Part shown: positions 34,701 through 42,238 of the stretch, piece after piece | Layout: every line of letters begins with the position of its first letter | Numbering within the stretch: the first letter of the stretch is position 1 | Source: Paenibacillus xylanexedens | GTDB lineage: Bacteria > Bacillota > Bacilli > Paenibacillales > Paenibacillaceae | Direction: 5' to 3' | Length of the DNA: 64,000 nucleotides | Assembly (NCBI RefSeq): GCF_007680605.1 | Contig: NZ_VEIO01000006.1 | Location: 167,790-231,789 of the forward strand | Notes under the pieces: generated by a model | What the model was told of the DNA's origin: nothing | Seen by the model: the letters and a program-made list of their open reading frames with translations, nothing else | The model's database searches: none | Program-made: the position numbers and the translations under genes

Positions 34701-35515
34701 AAAATCAATTAAAACGACTGCTCATCGTTGAAGATGATGAAATTCAGCGCAAAGCAATCATTGAATTGATCGGTCATGATGATGTTGCTATTACGGCTGT
34801 TTCTACAGGGCAAGAGGCACTGAATGAACTGCATAGCCAGCGTTACGATTGCATGGTGCTGGATCTGATGCTGACGGATATGACGGGTTTCGAATTGCTC
34901 GATCAGATTCGGGATGATGAATATCTGAATGACTTGCCAATCATCATTTATACGGGTAAGGAGCTGGATTCCAAGGAAGAGATGAAACTTCGTAAATATG
35001 CGGAATCGATCATTATCAAAGACGTGAAGTCACCGGAGCGATTATTGGACGAAACGACATTGTTCCTGCATCGGGTAGAAGCCAACCTGCCCGAGGACAA
35101 ACGCCGTATTTTGCAGAAGCTTCATAACAAAGAGACCTTGTTCGAAGGCAAGAAAATATTGCTAGTCGATGATGATATCCGGAATGTGTTTGCATTATCC
35201 AGTGTGCTTGAAGGGTACCGCATGGATGTTACGTTTGCTGAGAACGGTCGTGAGGCGCTGGAGGCACTGGAGAAAAATCCGGAGTTTGATCTGGTGCTGA
35301 TGGATATGATGATGCCAGAGATGGACGGATACGAAGCGATGACACGGATCAGACAGAACCCGAAATTTGATAAATTGCCGATTATTGCGCTCACAGCGAA
35401 GGCGATGAAAGAGGATCGAGGGAAATGTATTGAGGCTGGAGCATCCGATTACGTGAAAAAACCGATTCAAACCGATCAATTGTTATCGTTAATGCGGGTA
35501 TGGCTGTATTCGTAA
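31793..35515 (+). CDS. Hybrid histidine kinase with HAMP, GAF and three receivers (RsbK-like)
   Basis: A 1240-residue membrane sensor. Two helices (about 8-28 and 183-205) frame a helical extracytoplasmic domain of four-helix-bundle type. Then come HAMP (about 206-260), GAF (about 285-425), a Gln/Glu-rich coiled coil (430-540), HisKA with FLANMSHELRTPLNSLL (His about 557), HATPase (NLLSNAFKFT, DTGIGI, GGTGLGLSISREL), and three receivers: about 855-970 (Asp in IILDIQLPVMDG), about 980-1095 (Asp in MVLDLMLTDMTG) and about 1120-1238 (Asp in LVLMDMMMPEMDG). HAMP-GAF-coil-kinase-receiver is the RsbK plan, but RsbK has one receiver. Coupling with the RsbY-like gene by an ATGA overlap and the CheR gene next door support a role in SigB control. 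Confidence 0.9.
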   Translation: MKIRNKLLIGFTALMAIMIALTFVSYERLNSSNKQIDQMYQERYLKVRFTSAARGEVNDIAKVVANLLLNPSNSVSATEADLKEMKEKGVGYLEEVRDRADTATEHQLVDRVNNAWDAYTNYATRVISLMSQSRVQDANNYRNSTGLAVQKEAVDSLNALSRYQDQEIDAEIKNANAAYTRAVQITVSIMVAGLLLALGVILWVLPSITRGLNTVSMMITSFGKGRYKTIRRIQIKSTDEIGQIATVFKDVSNDLEEKLEIEKAYVQAQQDQNWMSSNIARVPELLRGIGSIRQISQMFISEFTPVLGAQLGVVYLIDEEKHPDELRRYGSYAFEENGELGKEVYRIGEGMIGQAALDMSPIVLDHTPDEYVSIGSASGSARAAGIMIYPVVFEDELIGVVELASFEGFNEMHKQLFGQLIMNLGVILNNVRRRLRVEELLRESQALTEELQVQSEELQTQQEELRRSNENLEEQTDALKRSEELLQRQQEELEHFNTELIAKTRALEEQVREVEEKNDEIEKTKTQLEQQAMQLSMTSKYKSEFLANMSHELRTPLNSLLILSQLLSENKDGNLSSKQQEYAQTIYMSGADLLKMIDEILDLSKVDAGKMDINYETVRLDELTGFVTQNFGPMANKKELDLNIDFDSSLPEWIYTDSHRVKQILRNLLSNAFKFTNRGSVSLIAKRMKPEELPGYLNTNQEYLGFSIKDTGIGIPSDKTDLIFEAFQQVDGTTSRKYGGTGLGLSISRELARLLGGAIQVDSSEGVGSTFTLFLPDNHEEAEWAEEEAAREAAVSSEQQALVPDIQPARSSQQSILVSDPERTRVAELSPARSAELTRIEDDANAIVEGDKTLLIIEDDVKFAHILMDMARGRGFKALVALQGDTGLEMAREYLPDAIILDIQLPVMDGWTILGELKSSSVTRHIPVHVISVVDDMKQGLMMGAIAYLKKPSSKDSLDKAFSHIESYTENQLKRLLIVEDDEIQRKAIIELIGHDDVAITAVSTGQEALNELHSQRYDCMVLDLMLTDMTGFELLDQIRDDEYLNDLPIIIYTGKELDSKEEMKLRKYAESIIIKDVKSPERLLDETTLFLHRVEANLPEDKRRILQKLHNKETLFEGKKILLVDDDIRNVFALSSVLEGYRMDVTFAENGREALEALEKNPEFDLVLMDMMMPEMDGYEAMTRIRQNPKFDKLPIIALTAKAMKEDRGKCIEAGASDYVKKPIQTDQLLSLMRVWLYS

Positions 35516-35584
35516 GCGTATGGTTTGGGTAATGAAGGACAATAACGCATACGCAAGTAACCAAAGATGAAGTGGAGAGAAGCT

Positions 35585-36457
35585 ATGACACCGTGGGAAC
35601 CTAACGAGACGGGAGCAGATACGATCCGTATACCGCAAGATGAAGAACGGGAACTGATTGAGATTGAATTGCTGCTGGAAGGAATGCATCGTTTGTATGG
35701 GTATGACTTCAGAAATTATGCGTTGCCATCCCTGAGACGAAGAATATGGCATTATGCGCATGCAGAAGGAGTGAAAAGCATATCCGGGCTACAGGAAAAG
35801 GTACTGCACAACCGTTCATCGTTTGAACGGTTCGTACAGAATTTATCCATTCCGGTAACGGAAATGTTCCGAGACCCATCGCTTTTTCGCATGTTTCGCG
35901 AAAAGATCATTCCTATTCTGAGAACCTATCCTTATATTCGGATATGGCATGCAGGCTGCTCTACGGGTGAAGAAGTGTATTCCATGGCGATTATGCTGCA
36001 TGAGGAAGGTCTGTATGACAAGGCACGAATCTATGCAACGGATATGAATGACCGCTCACTGCAACAGGCCAAGGAAGGCGTATACGGTATTGAGAAAATG
36101 AAGTTGTTTACAACAAATTATCTGGAGGCAGGGGGCACGAAAGCCTTCTCCGAATACTATACAGCGAAATATAATTCCGTTATATTTCACCCGTTTCTTC
36201 AGAAAAACATTATTTTTGCCGAACATAATTTGGCAACAGACCGGTCATTTAATGAGTTTAACGTTATCTTTTGCCGCAATGTCATGATTTATTTCAACGA
36301 TGAGCTGCGGAACCATGTGCATGGGCTGTTTCATGAGAGCTTGAGCCACTTTGGCATACTCGTTCTGGGATCAAAAGAATCCATTCATTTTACAGAATAT
36401 AGTGATGCCTATGAGCCGTTAGACCGGACCGAAAAAATATACCGGAAGATCAAATAG
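35585..36457 (+). CDS. CheR-type methyltransferase (RsbM-like)
   Basis: A 290-residue SAM-dependent methyltransferase. An N-terminal helical domain (YGYDFRNYALPSLRRRI, residues about 36-52) is followed by the Rossmann core with IWHAGCSTGEEVYSMAIML (SAM binding), IYATDMNDRSLQQAKEGVYG and FNVIFCRNVMIYF. No chemotaxis genes (cheA, cheW, mcp, cheB) are near. In the Bacillus cereus group a CheR-like enzyme, RsbM, methylates the hybrid kinase RsbK and damps SigB activation; gene order here (phosphatase, hybrid kinase, methyltransferase) suits that role. Start ATG 35585 has GGAGAGA before it; ATG 35567 upstream lacks a site. The next gene begins 17 bases after its stop. Confidence 0.87.
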   Translation: MTPWEPNETGADTIRIPQDEERELIEIELLLEGMHRLYGYDFRNYALPSLRRRIWHYAHAEGVKSISGLQEKVLHNRSSFERFVQNLSIPVTEMFRDPSLFRMFREKIIPILRTYPYIRIWHAGCSTGEEVYSMAIMLHEEGLYDKARIYATDMNDRSLQQAKEGVYGIEKMKLFTTNYLEAGGTKAFSEYYTAKYNSVIFHPFLQKNIIFAEHNLATDRSFNEFNVIFCRNVMIYFNDELRNHVHGLFHESLSHFGILVLGSKESIHFTEYSDAYEPLDRTEKIYRKIK

Positions 36458-36473
36458 GGGGTTAGGCTTAGTT

Positions 36474-38150
36474 ATGGGGCTCAATGAACCAATCCACATA
36501 TTATTGGTAGATGACCGCCCTGAGAACCTGCTTGCGCTCGAAGCGGTTCTGGAATCAGAGCAATACAAACTAGTCAAGGCAAATTCCGGAGAAGAGGCAC
36601 TCCGGTGTCTGCTCAAAGACGAATTTGCGGTCATTGTACTTGATGTGCAAATGCCTGGGATGGACGGGATTGAGACAGCGAAATTAATCAAGGCACGAGA
36701 CAAATCCAAAGATGTGCCCATCATCTTCATTTCGGCGAATAGCAGAGAGGCCGAGCATTTGTTTGCCGGATATTCAGCGGGAGCCATTGATTATATGGTC
36801 AAACCGTTTATTCCCCAGATTTTGAAATCCAAAATCGAGGGCTTTGTAGAGATGTTTATCTCGAACAAAAGACTAAAGACACAGACGATGTTGCTTCACC
36901 AGAAGACGCAGGAGCTGGAGAAGATGAATCAGCAGCTTGTGCAGGCCAAAGAAGAAGCCGAGATTGCCGCTAATGCCAAAACGGAGTTTTTGGCCATGAT
37001 GAGCCACGAGATCCGTACGCCGATGAACGGAGTCATTGGCATGGTGGACCTGTTGATGGAAACCGAGTTGAAGGAAGATCAGAAGGAATATGTGGATATC
37101 GTTCGCCGTAGCGCCGATGCACTCGTCACGGTAATTAATGATATTCTAGATTTTACCAAGATGGAGTCCGGCAAAATGGAGCTGGAGGAGCATCCATTTG
37201 AACTTGTTTCCTGCATACGTGAAGTGCTCGGTCTGTTCGCTGCAGAAGCAGGTAAGAAAAGTCTGGAACTGGATTTTTTCCTGGAAGATGCTGTGCCTGA
37301 ATTAATCTATGGAGATATGGCACGCCTCCGCCAAGTGCTTCTAAATTTGATCGCCAACGCAGTGAAATTTACGGAGCAGGGCGGTGTTTATCTCATTGTG
37401 TCCGTGAACGAAGAGAAGGAAGGCAACATGTCTTTGGAGTTTGCTGTCAAAGATACAGGAATAGGCATCGCACCTGAGAAAGTGGATCGCTTGTTCCAGC
37501 CGTTCTCTCAGCTTGATACGTCCATGACTCGAAAATATGGTGGAACTGGCCTTGGTCTGGCCATCTGTAAAACACTGGTCGAGATGATGGGTGGGAAGAT
37601 TTATCTCGATACCTCTGAAAAGCGGGGAGCTACCTTTGTGTTTACCATTCAGGCCAAGCGTTACATTGAAACGGAACTGGTTCAGGGGAGCGGCGAAGAG
37701 AAGCTGACAGACGTTAGTCATGAAGATAAACATGCAACGGTATTAATCGTGGATGACCATCCGATCAATCAGAAGTTGATGGCCATCATGTTGCATAAGC
37801 TTGGACTACTCTCCGATATTGCGGAAGATGGGCAGAAGGCTCTGGACATGGTGATGGAAAGTCCTTCGCCATATGACTTTATTTTTATGGATCTACAGAT
37901 GCCAGTGATGGATGGTCTGGAATGTACGAGAAAAATACGCGCAAGCGTGTCCCAGAAGCAGCAACCTGTCATTATAGCCATGACAGCTAACGTAATGGAA
38001 GGTATACAGCAGCGCTGTACCGAGGCTGGGATGGATGATTATATCAGCAAGCCGGTGAAAATGGGCAGTGTCAAACAGAAGCTTTCCCATTATCAGAAAA
38101 AACGCCAGGTTATTAATCCGGGTGGTTCAGCAATGGATCAGGCCAATTGA
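36474..38150 (+). CDS. Soluble hybrid kinase: receiver-HisKA-HATPase-receiver
   Basis: A 558-residue protein without membrane helices. The first receiver (1-125) has ILLVDDRPEN, Asp in IVLDVQMPGMDG and Lys in DYMVKPF. A coiled coil (about 135-175, LLHQKTQELEKMNQQLVQA) leads to HisKA with FLAMMSHEIRTPMNGVIG (His about 185), a HATPase with NLIANAVKFT, DTGIGIAP and GGTGLGLAICKTLV, then a second receiver (about 420-540) with VLIVDDHPIN, Asp in FIFMDLQMPVMDG and Lys in DDYISKPV. The N-terminal receiver may be phosphorylated by the upstream membrane hybrid kinase, giving a relay; this is inference. It has no counterpart in the standard RsbY-RsbK-RsbM set. A candidate SigB promoter lies just after it, 24 bases past the stop. 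Confidence 0.88.
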   Translation: MGLNEPIHILLVDDRPENLLALEAVLESEQYKLVKANSGEEALRCLLKDEFAVIVLDVQMPGMDGIETAKLIKARDKSKDVPIIFISANSREAEHLFAGYSAGAIDYMVKPFIPQILKSKIEGFVEMFISNKRLKTQTMLLHQKTQELEKMNQQLVQAKEEAEIAANAKTEFLAMMSHEIRTPMNGVIGMVDLLMETELKEDQKEYVDIVRRSADALVTVINDILDFTKMESGKMELEEHPFELVSCIREVLGLFAAEAGKKSLELDFFLEDAVPELIYGDMARLRQVLLNLIANAVKFTEQGGVYLIVSVNEEKEGNMSLEFAVKDTGIGIAPEKVDRLFQPFSQLDTSMTRKYGGTGLGLAICKTLVEMMGGKIYLDTSEKRGATFVFTIQAKRYIETELVQGSGEEKLTDVSHEDKHATVLIVDDHPINQKLMAIMLHKLGLLSDIAEDGQKALDMVMESPSPYDFIFMDLQMPVMDGLECTRKIRASVSQKQQPVIIAMTANVMEGIQQRCTEAGMDDYISKPVKMGSVKQKLSHYQKKRQVINPGGSAMDQAN

Positions 38151-38173
38151 AAGTTTTACCAGTTATGTTTCCT

Positions 38174-38199
38174 GTTTCACTCGTGCGTAAGTTGGGTTA
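38174..38199 (+). promoter_or_regulatory. Candidate SigB promoter of rsbV-rsbW-sigB
   Basis: GTTTCA (38174-38179), 14 bases, GGGTTA (38194-38199), about 40 bases before rsbV. An internal SigB-dependent promoter ahead of rsbV, giving positive feedback, is the known arrangement in Bacillus subtilis. Confidence 0.7.
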
Positions 38200-38237
38200 T
38201 AAGGTAAGGAAACCATTGATCAGGAGAGAGATATCTA

Positions 38238-38576
38238 ATGAATACAAATAAAAATGAAAAATTCAACGCAAGAACCGAAACACATGACGGTGTATGCACA
38301 GTGTATCTGACTGGCGAACTGGATTTGTCGGTTGCTCCTGACTTCCGTTTGGTAATGGAACCGCTCGTGGACAACAAGGAGCAGGATCTGATTATTAACA
38401 TGAAAGATCTGAAGTACATTGATAGCACAGGGATTGGTATCCTGTTATCTGTTCTCAAGGCTAGACACGGAATGGAAGCTCGCTTTGAAGTACAGGAAGT
38501 TCCTGCGCAAATTCAGAAACTTTTTGATATGACGGGTATAGCCAAATTCTTTGTTACACAGAAGAATTCCCAATAG
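38238..38576 (+). CDS. rsbV: Anti-sigma factor antagonist (STAS domain)
   Basis: A 112-residue cytosolic STAS protein. The strand-helix pattern TVYLTGELDLSVAP, IINMKDLKYIDSTGIGILL is diagnostic; the phosphorylated Ser is in IDSTGIG (about residue 57). In unphosphorylated form it binds RsbW and releases SigB; RsbW phosphorylates it and the PP2C phosphatase restores it. AGGAGAGAG precedes ATG 38238. The assignment as rsbV rather than spoIIAA rests on the following rsbW and sigB genes. Confidence 0.93.
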   Translation: MNTNKNEKFNARTETHDGVCTVYLTGELDLSVAPDFRLVMEPLVDNKEQDLIINMKDLKYIDSTGIGILLSVLKARHGMEARFEVQEVPAQIQKLFDMTGIAKFFVTQKNSQ

Positions 38577-38594
38577 GAAAGGATCGAAAAAGGA

Positions 38595-39047
38595 ATGAAT
38601 GCAGAAGTCCAAAGAATTACGCTGAATTTACCAGCGACAGCTGAATATGTGGATATTGTAAGACTTAATCTATATGGTGTTGCGTCCAAAATGGGATTCT
38701 CTTATGAAGACATCGAGGATATGAAGGTTGCTGTGTCCGAAGCCTGTAACAATTCCGTATTGTATGCCTACTCTCATGAAGGCGGCATGGTTGAAGTCGT
38801 TTTTGAAGTCGATGGTGAGACGCTCGCGATCACTGTCAAAGACGAAGGTTCCAGCTTCGAGAATGTGAACCCAGCCGTATCACGTTCCGGACTTCATGAC
38901 AAAGAACTGACAGACGCTCAGATTGGCGGACTTGGGTTCTACCTGATGCAAGCCTTGATGGATGATGTCAGTGTTGAAAGTGAGACGGGCAAAGGTACGA
39001 AAGTAGTACTCGTAAAACGTCTTGCAAAAAGTGAGGAGAAAGTATGA
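38595..39047 (+). CDS. rsbW: Anti-sigma-B factor, serine-protein kinase
   Basis: A 150-residue GHKL-type kinase of the RsbW/SpoIIAB family that binds SigB and phosphorylates RsbV. The nucleotide-binding pieces are VAVSEACNNSVLYAY (N box), VKDEGSSFE (G1-like) and GGLGFYLMQALMDDVSVESE (G2), ending GKGTKVVLVKRL. It ends in ATGA overlapping the sigB start by four bases, so kinase and sigma factor are made in matched amounts. AAAGGATCG lies upstream of ATG 38595. Confidence 0.93.
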   Translation: MNAEVQRITLNLPATAEYVDIVRLNLYGVASKMGFSYEDIEDMKVAVSEACNNSVLYAYSHEGGMVEVVFEVDGETLAITVKDEGSSFENVNPAVSRSGLHDKELTDAQIGGLGFYLMQALMDDVSVESETGKGTKVVLVKRLAKSEEKV

Positions 39048-39817
39048 ATGAGAAAGTGACTCCCCCAGAGTCCATGTCTGAAGCGATTGGTTTGATCTGG
39101 GAATACCAACAAACACAGGACAACGAAATCGCTACGGTCCTGATCCGCAAGTATGAGCCGATGGTCAAAATGGCTGCGGGTAAAATTGCCCGGAATCGAC
39201 CGGATTTATATGAGGATCTGTACCAGACAGGTCAAATGGCTTTGATCCGATTGTTGAAGCAATATGATATCAATTTGGGGATTCCATTTGAACCGTATGC
39301 GATGAAAAGTATGATTGGTCATATGAAAAATTATCTACGGGATAAGTCATGGTACATTCAAGTACCGAGAAGAATCAAGGAAAAAGGGGCATTGGTGCAA
39401 CATGCCATTGATGAGCTGACGGTAAAGCTGGAACGTTCACCCGGGGTTAATGAGATTGCTGAGTACCTGGATCTTACTCCGGAGGAAACGATTGAAGTTC
39501 TGGCCGGTCGGGAGTGTTACCACTATGTTTCTCTGGATTCTCCATTATCTCAGGATGACAGTGCCGCGACACTTGGTGAACTGATCAGCGCGGATGTGAA
39601 TGACTTTGATTCGGTGGAAAAACGAATGGATTTACAGCAGGCATTAGGTCAGCTTAAGGAGCAAGAACAGAAAGTACTTATTTTAGCCTTTCAGGATGGA
39701 CAGTCACAGCGGGCTATAGCCCAGAAACTGGGTGTCTCGCAGATGAGCGTCTCCCGGATTCAGAAAAGGGCTACGGAGAAACTGAAGCAGATTATGTCTA
39801 ACGCTTCTTTGCTATGA
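39044..39817 (+). CDS. sigB: RNA polymerase general stress sigma factor SigB
   Basis: A 257-residue sigma-70 family group 3 factor. Region 2 is at about 25-100 (DLYEDLYQTGQMALIRLLKQ, FEPYAMKSMIGHMKNYLRD), followed by the group-typical WYIQVPRRIKEKG, region 3 (about 110-170) and region 4 with KVLILAFQDGQSQRAIAQKL and the helix-turn-helix VSQMSVSRIQKRATEKL. Position after rsbV-rsbW distinguishes it from the sporulation factors SigF and SigG, which have the same shape. Start ATG 39044 overlaps rsbW. It probably reads the GTTTCA-N14 promoters found nearby. A terminator follows at 39854. Confidence 0.92.
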   Translation: MNEKVTPPESMSEAIGLIWEYQQTQDNEIATVLIRKYEPMVKMAAGKIARNRPDLYEDLYQTGQMALIRLLKQYDINLGIPFEPYAMKSMIGHMKNYLRDKSWYIQVPRRIKEKGALVQHAIDELTVKLERSPGVNEIAEYLDLTPEETIEVLAGRECYHYVSLDSPLSQDDSAATLGELISADVNDFDSVEKRMDLQQALGQLKEQEQKVLILAFQDGQSQRAIAQKLGVSQMSVSRIQKRATEKLKQIMSNASLL

Positions 39818-39853
39818 TACACTATTCCAATTGTTGCCCCAATACGGCTTGAC

Positions 39854-39895
39854 GAGGACACGGTATTGCACTGGATTGCAAACGTGTCCTTTTTG
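39854..39895 (+). terminator. Terminator after sigB
   Basis: GAGGACACG and CGTGTCC(TTTTT) form the stem around a 20-base loop, ending the cluster. Confidence 0.8.
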
Positions 39896-39954
39896 AATTC
39901 ATCGAGGGGGAGACTTGGCGGCAGTAAAACAAATATGTTCAGGAGGAATGTCAG

Positions 39955-40974
39955 GTGAATCAAGTCAAACTGGAAGCTCGGCGTGATCAGTTATCCTGCT
40001 CCGAAGATTGGCAGTGGTGGGATTGGGTAGCACCGGATTCTAGTAGTATGGAAAATGCACTTCGTGATCTGGAACAGGCATTTCCAGAAATGCAATACTG
40101 GTTAAGCAAAATACCGGAAGCCGAATCAAACTACTTGTCCGTTCGTTATTTTAACGGCAAAGACGCGGTTATTTTTGGCTCCTTTTTATATGCTGTAAAA
40201 AATGAGAGAGAAGATCAACGAAGAGATAATCAGATGTTTTTTTATGTCGACAAGCAACATTTGGTTACGCTCAATTTGGACGACAATACGAGGGGCATTA
40301 TGAAATCGGGCGAACGAATGCATATGTTGCAACAATGTACGCAGGCCAGAGAAGGCATGTTTGTGCTTTTTCGGGCCATATTACATTATTATCATGTGGG
40401 AATGGATCATTTTGAGATGAATTTGCGTGATCTGGAGCGGAGAATGGAATCACGGAATGCGCGGACATTAATGGATCAGATTCTGGCAGCGCGCTTCGAA
40501 CTGCTGTATTGGAGTAATCTGTTCATTCCTTACACCGAATTAATGGCCGCTTCCCGGGAAGCCTATCTTCAAGAAATTACAGAGAATCGCTTCTATCAGC
40601 AACTTCAGTACCGTGTGGAGCGAATGGAGTGTCTGTTCCAGCATTATGAAAAGGAGATTGATACACTGATCTCGATAGACAACGCGATATCAGGCGTGCG
40701 CGGCAACGAAATTATGAAGACACTGACGATTGTGACATCCGTATTCACACCTGCAACAGCCGCAGGTGCTATATGGGGGATGAATTTTGAGAATTTGCCC
40801 CTGATCGACAAAACATGGGGAGTCGTGCTTGTTATTGCGCTCATCATCTGTAGCATGATCAGCATGTATATATGGATGATGATGAAAGGATGGACAGGGG
40901 ATTTGTTAAAAGTAAAATCTGCACAGTCCTCCGCACGGGGAAACCGGGACAGAGGAAAAAAGGAACCGCGATAG
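39955..40974 (+). CDS. CorA-like magnesium transporter
   Basis: A 339-residue protein of the CorA metal ion transporter family. The cytoplasmic N-terminal two thirds are mixed then helical (long helix about 150-260); two C-terminal transmembrane helices follow, the first ending in the selectivity motif AAGAIWGMNFENLPL, where GMN is the hallmark. The residue after the motif region (FENLP) matches CorA-like variants found in Bacillota, and the second helix is VVLVIALIICSMISMYIWMM. GTG 39955 has AGGAGGAATG upstream. It is probably a separate unit following sigB and ends at the bidirectional terminator near 40955. Confidence 0.85.
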   Translation: MNQVKLEARRDQLSCSEDWQWWDWVAPDSSSMENALRDLEQAFPEMQYWLSKIPEAESNYLSVRYFNGKDAVIFGSFLYAVKNEREDQRRDNQMFFYVDKQHLVTLNLDDNTRGIMKSGERMHMLQQCTQAREGMFVLFRAILHYYHVGMDHFEMNLRDLERRMESRNARTLMDQILAARFELLYWSNLFIPYTELMAASREAYLQEITENRFYQQLQYRVERMECLFQHYEKEIDTLISIDNAISGVRGNEIMKTLTIVTSVFTPATAAGAIWGMNFENLPLIDKTWGVVLVIALIICSMISMYIWMMMKGWTGDLLKVKSAQSSARGNRDRGKKEPR

Positions 40975-41000
40975 TCACAGACTGGGCGGTTCCTTTTTTA
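40955..41000. terminator. Bidirectional terminator between corA-like gene and DUF5665-like gene
   Basis: AAAAAAGGAACCGC pairs with GCGGTTCCTTTTTT; T-runs on both strands serve the two converging genes. The right arm overlaps the last codon of the minus-strand gene. Confidence 0.9.
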
Positions 41001-41363
41001 TTTTTTATAATCCTCAATGTAACCGAGCAAGTCGGCGATGTATTGGCCCACGATAGGCATATTGACAAATTGGCTAAGAATGAAGGCAAGCAAACCGAGT
41101 ACAACAAACGTACCGACGGTCAATCCAAGTCCACGAGCCATACCTGCGGTAAAGTTGGTAATGATTCGTTTCTTGGGACTACTGTAATTTTCAATGATGT
41201 CTTTGATCTGAGCCCTCTCCAGACTGTCGGCAATCTGATCAAGCCGTGTGTTCAGGCGCTTTACCTCATGACGCAATTCGAAAGGATGTTCACTGGTATC
41301 ATACTGCTGTGCAGGTGTTCCTCCTGGTACAGGGGTGTTGCCATTAATCGTGACTTTACTCAT
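40998..41363 (-). CDS. DUF5665-like membrane protein
   Basis: A 121-residue protein with a soluble helical N-terminus (FELRHEVKRLNTRLDQIADS, about 27-46) and one or two C-terminal hydrophobic segments (GLTVGTFVVLGLLAFILSQF, about 82-101, then a short IVGQYIADLLGYI). The middle SPKKRIITNFTAGMARGLG links them. This fits the DUF5665 group found in Bacillota. Chosen start is ATG 41363, ten bases after GGAGG; ATG 41372 is too close to the ribosome site. Last gene of a minus-strand series with the YtxH-like and GlsB-like genes, and so perhaps stress-linked. Confidence 0.75.
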   Translation of the reverse strand: MSKVTINGNTPVPGGTPAQQYDTSEHPFELRHEVKRLNTRLDQIADSLERAQIKDIIENYSSPKKRIITNFTAGMARGLGLTVGTFVVLGLLAFILSQFVNMPIVGQYIADLLGYIEDYKK

Positions 41364-41391
41364 ATCTGTCATTCCTCCGTTCGCTATGGAT

Positions 41392-41424
41392 AAAAAATAG
41401 CCAGCTGGAATGCAGCTGGCTATT
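41392..41424 (-). terminator. Terminator between YtxH-like and DUF5665-like genes
   Basis: Minus-strand stem AATAGCCAGCTG / CAGCTGGCTATT with a four-base loop, then TTTTTTA. Confidence 0.88.
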
Positions 41425-41446
41425 CATTACTCGATCTCATCAGGCC

Positions 41447-41854
41447 TTACAGGCTTGTCGAGTTCAATTGTTTACGCGCATCTTCCTTCGCTTCCACGGA
41501 AGCGGCAGCCACTTCTTCAGATGCACGCGTTGCTTCCTCAGCAACGTCAGCAGATGCTTTTTTCACAGAGTCCATAACGTCATTGCGACCTTGGTTTACT
41601 GTTCTTGCCAGATCGGACGTTTTGGAAGATACCGTTTTGGCAATTTCAGAAGCTTTGTCACCAACAACAGTGGCTACTTCCTTTGTACGGTCAGTCACCA
41701 TACCTACCTTTTCGGAAAGATCACCACGCAATTCGCGTCCTGGTTTAGGGGCGAATAACAGGGCAGCTGCAGCGCCCAGCAAACCTCCGATGAAAATGCC
41801 TTTGGCGAAAGTCGAACCACTTTGTACAGGATATTGTTCTTCTGCTTTATTCAT
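41447..41854 (-). CDS. YtxH-domain stress protein
   Basis: A 135-residue protein. A short N-terminus is followed by one glycine-rich helix FAKGIFIGGLLGAAAALLFA and the motif PKPGRELRGDLSEKV, which together define the YtxH domain. The remainder is a long, Ala/Lys/Glu/Thr-rich amphipathic helix (about 45-130), resembling LEA-type stress proteins. In Bacillus subtilis ytxH is a SigB-dependent gene. GGAGTG lies before ATG 41854. It follows the GlsB-like gene and may be transcribed from that gene's candidate SigB promoter. Confidence 0.87.
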   Translation of the reverse strand: MNKAEEQYPVQSGSTFAKGIFIGGLLGAAAALLFAPKPGRELRGDLSEKVGMVTDRTKEVATVVGDKASEIAKTVSSKTSDLARTVNQGRNDVMDSVKKASADVAEEATRASEEVAAASVEAKEDARKQLNSTSL

Positions 41855-41918
41855 GTCTAATCACTCCTTCATTAATTTGAGAAACAAATACGAAACAACG
41901 AACACCATCTAACCCGAA

Positions 41919-42176
41919 TCAGGCAGCCTGTCTTAGCAGTCTGGACACAAGCCCCAGCAAGAATACAAAGAGCGCTGTACCAATGATGGCTGGAATGACG
42001 GCAAAGTTACCGATAACCGGTCCCCAGTTACCAAGCAAAAGTGCTCCCAGCCAGGCTCCGGCGAATCCGGCAATCATCGCACCAATCACGCCGCCCGGCA
42101 TGTTATGACCGGCAAGTGCATCTCCAATCAAACCGATAATGATCGCCATGACAATGCTGATAATAATGCCCCACAT
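41919..42176 (-). CDS. GlsB/YeaQ/YmgE-family stress membrane protein
   Basis: An 85-residue protein of three glycine-rich helices: ISIVMAIIIGLIGDALAG, GGVIGAMIAGFAGAWLGALL and IPAIIGTALFVFLLGLV. The GDALAG, PGG and GAWLG elements are typical of the transglycosylase-associated (GlsB/YeaQ/YmgE) family, which is commonly stress-induced and of unknown mechanism. AAAGGAGGCGG precedes ATG 42176. A SigB-like site at 42239-42264 stands about 65 bases upstream. Confidence 0.88.
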   Translation of the reverse strand: MWGIIISIVMAIIIGLIGDALAGHNMPGGVIGAMIAGFAGAWLGALLLGNWGPVIGNFAVIPAIIGTALFVFLLGLVSRLLRQAA

Positions 42177-42238
42177 AACAACCGCCTCCTTTCAACTTGA
42201 TGCAGGATGTTGTCTGTTCGCGTTTGCTTACTTCGTAT

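Noticed and set aside
35585..36457. Chemotaxis receptor methyltransferase
   Set aside because: No mcp, cheA, cheW, cheB or flagellar genes are near. Context within the sigB module makes an RsbM-type role more likely.
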